From positions 1-8,974 of the forward strand of contig NZ_CALLXM010000165.1 of assembly GCF_937875265.1 (NCBI RefSeq): DNA of 8,974 nucleotides. The letters are read 5' to 3'. The DNA comes from an uncultured Acetobacter sp. (GTDB lineage Bacteria; Pseudomonadota; Alphaproteobacteria; Acetobacterales; Acetobacteraceae). The translations under genes and the position numbers were made by a program. The stretch's first letter is position 1; each line of letters starts with the position of its first letter. Of the stretch, positions 6,052 to 8,974 are shown piece by piece. Below the pieces are notes generated by a model. The model saw only the letters and a program-made list of their open reading frames with translations, was not told the DNA's origin and searched no databases.

Positions 6052-6057
6052 TCCTCA

Positions 6058-7311
6058 ATGGCAGCCCCCGCAGTCCCTCGCTCCGTTCTGCTGATTGTCA
6101 GCGGCAGTATTGCCGCCTTCAAGGTGCCGGAACTTATCCGGCTTTTGAAGGCGGACGGCATACAGGTGCGATGCGTGCTGACCCAGGGGGGCAGCCAGTT
6201 TGTTACACCACTGACGCTTCAGGCGCTCAGTGGTCAGCCTGTTCATACTGACTTGTTTTCGCTCACGACTGAGCAGGAAATGGGGCATATAGCCCTCTCG
6301 CGTTCGGCGGATCTGCTTCTTGTCTGCCCGGCATCGGCCAACCTGCTTGCCCGCATGGCGGGTGGTCTGGCGGATGATCTTGCCAGTACAGTGCTTCTGG
6401 CCACCGACACGCCCGTGATGGTGGCTCCGGGCATGAACGTGCGCATGTGGGACCACCCAGCCACACAAGCAAACATCAAAACCTTAAAAGAGCGTGGCGT
6501 AACCTTTTTGGGGCCGGTCAGCGGTGAAATGGCCTGTGGCGAATACGGTCCGGGCCGGATGGTGGAACCTGCCGATGTGCTGGATGCAGTTCTGGGCTTT
6601 TTCCGGCAGCAGGTTCGGCAAACCGGCCCGTTAGCAGGCAAAGCCTGCCTTGTGACGGCAGGCCCGACGCATGAGCCGCTGGACCCCGTTCGCTACCTCG
6701 CCAACCGGTCTTCCGGAAAGCAGGGCTATGCCCTGGCTGAGGCTCTGGCCGATCTTGGTGCTGAGGTCACACTGATCAGCGGACCCACAGGCCTACGCCC
6801 CCCGGCTGGTGTTACAGTGTCTTTTAGTGAGACAGCCTGCGAAATGCAGGATCTGACCCTTGATACCGCCCGCAGCAAGGCGTTTGATCTTGCTATCTGC
6901 ACCGCTGCCGTGGCCGACTGGCGACCTGCTTATGTGCAGGATCAGAAAATCAAAAAAAAAGTGGGCAAGGATGATGTGCCCCCGCCTCTGGCGCTGCTGC
7001 CGAACCCGGACATTCTTGCCGAACTTTCCGCCCCGTCCTCTTTCCGTCCCCAGCTTGTGGTTGGCTTTGCGGCAGAAACTGAAACGGTGGAAGCCCATGC
7101 TCGTGCCAAGCTTGCCCGCAAAGGATGTGACTGGATTGTTGCCAATCATGTTGGAGCAGGTTCAGGTGTTATGGGCGGTTCAGAAAATCAGGTGATCCTC
7201 ATGACGCAGGATACAGCTGAACACTGGCCCCGCCTGAGTAAGGAAGATGTAGCCCGCAGGCTTGCTATAACTCTTGCGGACTGGTTTTCTAAACGTCACA
7301 AATCATTATAA
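6058..7311 (+). CDS. coaBC: Bifunctional phosphopantothenoylcysteine decarboxylase / phosphopantothenate-cysteine ligase
   Basis: This protein performs two consecutive steps of coenzyme A synthesis. The CoaB half joins cysteine to 4'-phosphopantothenate using CTP. The CoaC half decarboxylates the product to phosphopantetheine with FMN. The 417-residue length fits the fused form. CoaC (about 1-185) shows SGSIAAFK (15-22), the catalytic histidine in MGHIALSRSAD (His77), PASANLLARMAGGLADDL (91-108), APGMNVRMW (123-131) and the substrate-clamp MACGEYGPGRM (158-168). CoaB (about 190-410) shows VTAGPTHEPLDPVRYLANRS (199-218) with SSGKQGYALAEA, AVADWRP (284-290), the lysine-rich KIKKK (297-301), LPNPDIL (314-320) and VGFAAET (335-341). 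No Shine-Dalgarno sequence precedes the ATG, and the ubiE stop lies 6 bp upstream, so translation is probably coupled. Codons 299-301 and the preceding context contain a run of nine A (6952-6960). Confidence 0.98.
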   Translation: MAAPAVPRSVLLIVSGSIAAFKVPELIRLLKADGIQVRCVLTQGGSQFVTPLTLQALSGQPVHTDLFSLTTEQEMGHIALSRSADLLLVCPASANLLARMAGGLADDLASTVLLATDTPVMVAPGMNVRMWDHPATQANIKTLKERGVTFLGPVSGEMACGEYGPGRMVEPADVLDAVLGFFRQQVRQTGPLAGKACLVTAGPTHEPLDPVRYLANRSSGKQGYALAEALADLGAEVTLISGPTGLRPPAGVTVSFSETACEMQDLTLDTARSKAFDLAICTAAVADWRPAYVQDQKIKKKVGKDDVPPPLALLPNPDILAELSAPSSFRPQLVVGFAAETETVEAHARAKLARKGCDWIVANHVGAGSGVMGGSENQVILMTQDTAEHWPRLSKEDVARRLAITLADWFSKRHKSL

Positions 7312-7325
7312 GACACATGAGATAT

Positions 7326-7329
7326 GGAG
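7326..7329 (+). promoter_or_regulatory. Ribosome binding site deciding the dut start
   Basis: GGAG 6 nt upstream of ATG 7336. It overlaps the alternative in-frame ATG at 7324-7326, favouring the shorter dUTPase. Confidence 0.6.
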
Positions 7330-7335
7330 TGCCTG

Positions 7336-7815
7336 ATGCTCGCATCTGAACCCCGGAAGACCGGCCTCACAGTGCGGGTGCAGCGTCTGCCGCACGGGCA
7401 GGACCTCCCCCTTCCCTCCTACGCCACAGCAGGGGCTGCCGGGATGGACCTTCTGGCTGCGGTGCCGGCCCCTGTCACACTTCAGCCAGGTGGCCGCACG
7501 GTTATCCCGACCGGCCTGTGCATTGCATTGCCGCCAGGTTACGAATTACAGGTTCGTCCCCGCTCTGGCCTTGCTTTGAAGCATGGCATTATTTTACCCA
7601 ACTCTCCCGGCACGATTGATGAAGATTACCGGGGTGAAGTCGGTGTTATTGTTTTAAATGCGGGTGATCAGCCTTTTACCGTTGAGCATGGCATGCGCAT
7701 TGCACAGGCCGTCATTGCCCCGGTTGAGCGTGCCTCCTGGGTTGAGTGTGACAGTCTGGATGAAACTGCCCGTGGGACGGGTGGCTTTGGCAGCACAGGA
7801 ACTGGTCTGCCATGA
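7336..7815 (+). CDS. dut: Deoxyuridine 5'-triphosphate nucleotidohydrolase (dUTPase)
   Basis: dUTPase hydrolyses dUTP to dUMP and pyrophosphate, keeping uracil out of DNA and feeding thymidylate synthesis; the family is homotrimeric. All five family motifs are present, numbered from Met at 7336: motif 1 AGAAGMDLLAA (32-42), motif 2 RPRSGLALKHG (74-84), motif 3 NSPGTIDEDYRGEV (89-102), motif 4 RIAQAVIAPVE (121-131) and the C-terminal P-loop-like motif 5 RGTGGFGSTG (146-155). The length, 159 residues, is normal. I chose ATG 7336 because GGAG (7326-7329) stands 6 nt before it. An in-frame ATG at 7324 would add four residues (MECL) but has no good binding site and would itself overlap that GGAG. 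The gene lies 24 bp after the coaBC stop and its TGA overlaps the ATG of the permease gene. Confidence 0.97.
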   Translation: MLASEPRKTGLTVRVQRLPHGQDLPLPSYATAGAAGMDLLAAVPAPVTLQPGGRTVIPTGLCIALPPGYELQVRPRSGLALKHGIILPNSPGTIDEDYRGEVGVIVLNAGDQPFTVEHGMRIAQAVIAPVERASWVECDSLDETARGTGGFGSTGTGLP

Positions 7816-8974
7816 CGGCAGTCCGATCTGATTTTTCACTTCCTGCTCAAAACCCTTCCACGCGCCTGCCACTTCGCCACCTGAAGAGTGCAGATGCCCT
7901 CCTCCTGATCTGCATGATGGGGTTGGCTATTCTGGCTGGCACCGGCGTGCGCCACATACTGGGGCCGGTTGCTGCTCCGGTTCAGGCCCCAATTCATCTC
8001 GATGTTTTATGGCTTCCCGATTATGCCTTGCGGACCACTCTGCGGATGTTCGCGGCCCTCGGGGTTTCACTGGTTTTCACCTTTATTTACGCCACACTGG
8101 CTGCAAAAAGCCGTCGCGCTGCGCAAATTCTGGTGCCCTTACTGGATATCTTCCAGTCCATTCCCATCCTCGGCTTCCTGAGCTTTACCGTGACGTTTTT
8201 TCTGGGGCTGTTCCCCGGACAGGTCATTGGAGCCGAGCTGGCGATCATCTTTACCATTTTCACCACTCAGGCGTGGACTATGGCCTTCGGCATGTATCAG
8301 TCCCTGCGGAGTGTGCCGACAGAGCTTGAAGAAGCCGCCCGATGCTTTGGGCTAACGGCATGGCAGAAATTCTGGCGGCTGGAAGTGCCTTGCGCCATTC
8401 CCTCGCTGGTATGGAATGCCATGATGTCCATGGCCGGTGGCTGGTTTATGGTGATCTATTCAGAAACCATCACTGTGGGGCATACCACTCTCGTTCTGCC
8501 CGGGATTGGGTCCTACGTGGGGGCCGCAGTCAGCCAGAAAAATATTGGGGCAGTTCTGGCGGCAATCCTCGTTATGGCGGGTATTATTCTGGCGTGTGAT
8601 CAGCTTGTGTTCCGTCCCCTCACCGTCTGGGCCTCTCGCTTCAGGCTGGAGACAACAACGCAGGATGACGCGTTGGGAGAGCCGTGGGTTCTCCGCCTGC
8701 TCCGCCGCACGCGTGTTCTGCGAAGTGGCATTGATCTGCTTCTGGCTTTCATACACCCGCTTAGCTCTCTTCCTCTGGGGCGACGAAAGAGACGCTTCAA
8801 GAGTGAGCGATCTTCTGTTTCTAAAAGAGTTTCTGATGTTTTGTGGTGGGGCGCATTAGGGCTGATCTTCCTCCTGGCCCTGCAACAGCTGTGGCTCTAC
8901 AGCAGTTCGGCCTACACACTTGGGCAGATCGGGCATGTTGTGGTGCTGGGTTTTTATACGCTTTTGCGTATGGC
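7812..8974 (+). CDS. ABC transporter permease, probable two-part type (C-terminus cut by window edge)
   Basis: This open frame runs from ATG 7812 to the right edge without a stop (387 codons). It encodes an inner-membrane permease of the binding-protein-dependent (MetI-like) superfamily. About six hydrophobic segments lie at roughly 28-46, 76-97, 106-133, 137-160, 203-222 and 245-265. Between the fourth and fifth is the EAA loop that contacts the ATPase: EEAARCFGLTAWQKFWRLEVP (173-193), with the conserved Glu-Ala-Ala, Gly and Pro spacing. After residue 270 comes a charged linker of about 70 residues rich in Arg, Lys and Ser. A new hydrophobic segment (342-362) then begins, which suggests a second permease domain beyond the edge. 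The family resembles NitT/TauT-type permeases for nitrate, sulfonate or similar ions, but the substrate cannot be read. The ATG overlaps the dut TGA (ATGA), so translation is probably coupled to dut. A second domain and a downstream ATPase gene are inference. Confidence 0.85.
   Translation, partial: MTAVRSDFSLPAQNPSTRLPLRHLKSADALLLICMMGLAILAGTGVRHILGPVAAPVQAPIHLDVLWLPDYALRTTLRMFAALGVSLVFTFIYATLAAKSRRAAQILVPLLDIFQSIPILGFLSFTVTFFLGLFPGQVIGAELAIIFTIFTTQAWTMAFGMYQSLRSVPTELEEAARCFGLTAWQKFWRLEVPCAIPSLVWNAMMSMAGGWFMVIYSETITVGHTTLVLPGIGSYVGAAVSQKNIGAVLAAILVMAGIILACDQLVFRPLTVWASRFRLETTTQDDALGEPWVLRLLRRTRVLRSGIDLLLAFIHPLSSLPLGRRKRRFKSERSSVSKRVSDVLWWGALGLIFLLALQQLWLYSSSAYTLGQIGHVVVLGFYTLLRM

Noticed and set aside
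8342..8859. Small open frames within the right-hand region
   Set aside because: They lie in other frames of the uninterrupted permease reading frame (7812 to the edge).
1..8974. Mobile element, CRISPR array, prophage, toxin-antitoxin or defence system
   Set aside because: Every large open frame is accounted for by a core gene, and no transposase, integrase, spaced repeat array, tRNA or long terminal inverted repeat is visible.

Overview
The window is a piece of a bacterial chromosome, most likely from an acetic acid bacterium (Acetobacteraceae, Alphaproteobacteria; Acetobacter or a close genus). The basis is the style of the encoded proteins, the moderately high GC content, and the linkage of the recF-dnaN-dnaA-rpsT block to mutM, ubiE, coaBC and dut. 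The genus call is inference from family knowledge; no search was run.

Left part, minus strand (read from about 5236 down to 1): mutM (formamidopyrimidine-DNA glycosylase), rpsT (ribosomal protein S20), dnaA (replication initiator), dnaN (sliding clamp) and recF (gap repair ATPase, cut by the left edge). This is the classical replication and repair block. The genes are not tightly packed. The gaps are 132 bp (mutM-rpsT), 334 bp (rpsT-dnaA), 143 bp (dnaA-dnaN) and 114 bp (dnaN-recF), and each holds hairpins or promoter-like elements. A good intrinsic terminator separates rpsT from dnaA. The dnaN leader holds two interlocking 7-bp stems beside the ribosome binding site. The rpsT promoter region holds DnaA-box-like sequences.

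Right part, plus strand (5266 to the right edge): ubiE (ubiquinone methyltransferase), coaBC (coenzyme A synthesis), dut (dUTPase) and the first 387 codons of an ABC-transporter permease. The genes sit 6 bp apart (ubiE-coaBC), 24 bp apart (coaBC-dut) or overlap by 3 bases (dut-permease), so this looks like one operon. It starts divergently from mutM, with only 29 bp between the two start codons.

Functional picture: chromosome replication and its fidelity (DnaA, DnaN, RecF, MutM, dUTPase) next to core metabolism (ubiquinone, CoA) and translation (S20). No mobile element, CRISPR array, tRNA or rRNA gene, prophage or defence system is visible, and I see no convincing new system. The most interesting signals are regulatory RNA structures upstream of dnaN and dnaA, the DnaA-like boxes at rpsT, and an atypical MutM zinc finger.
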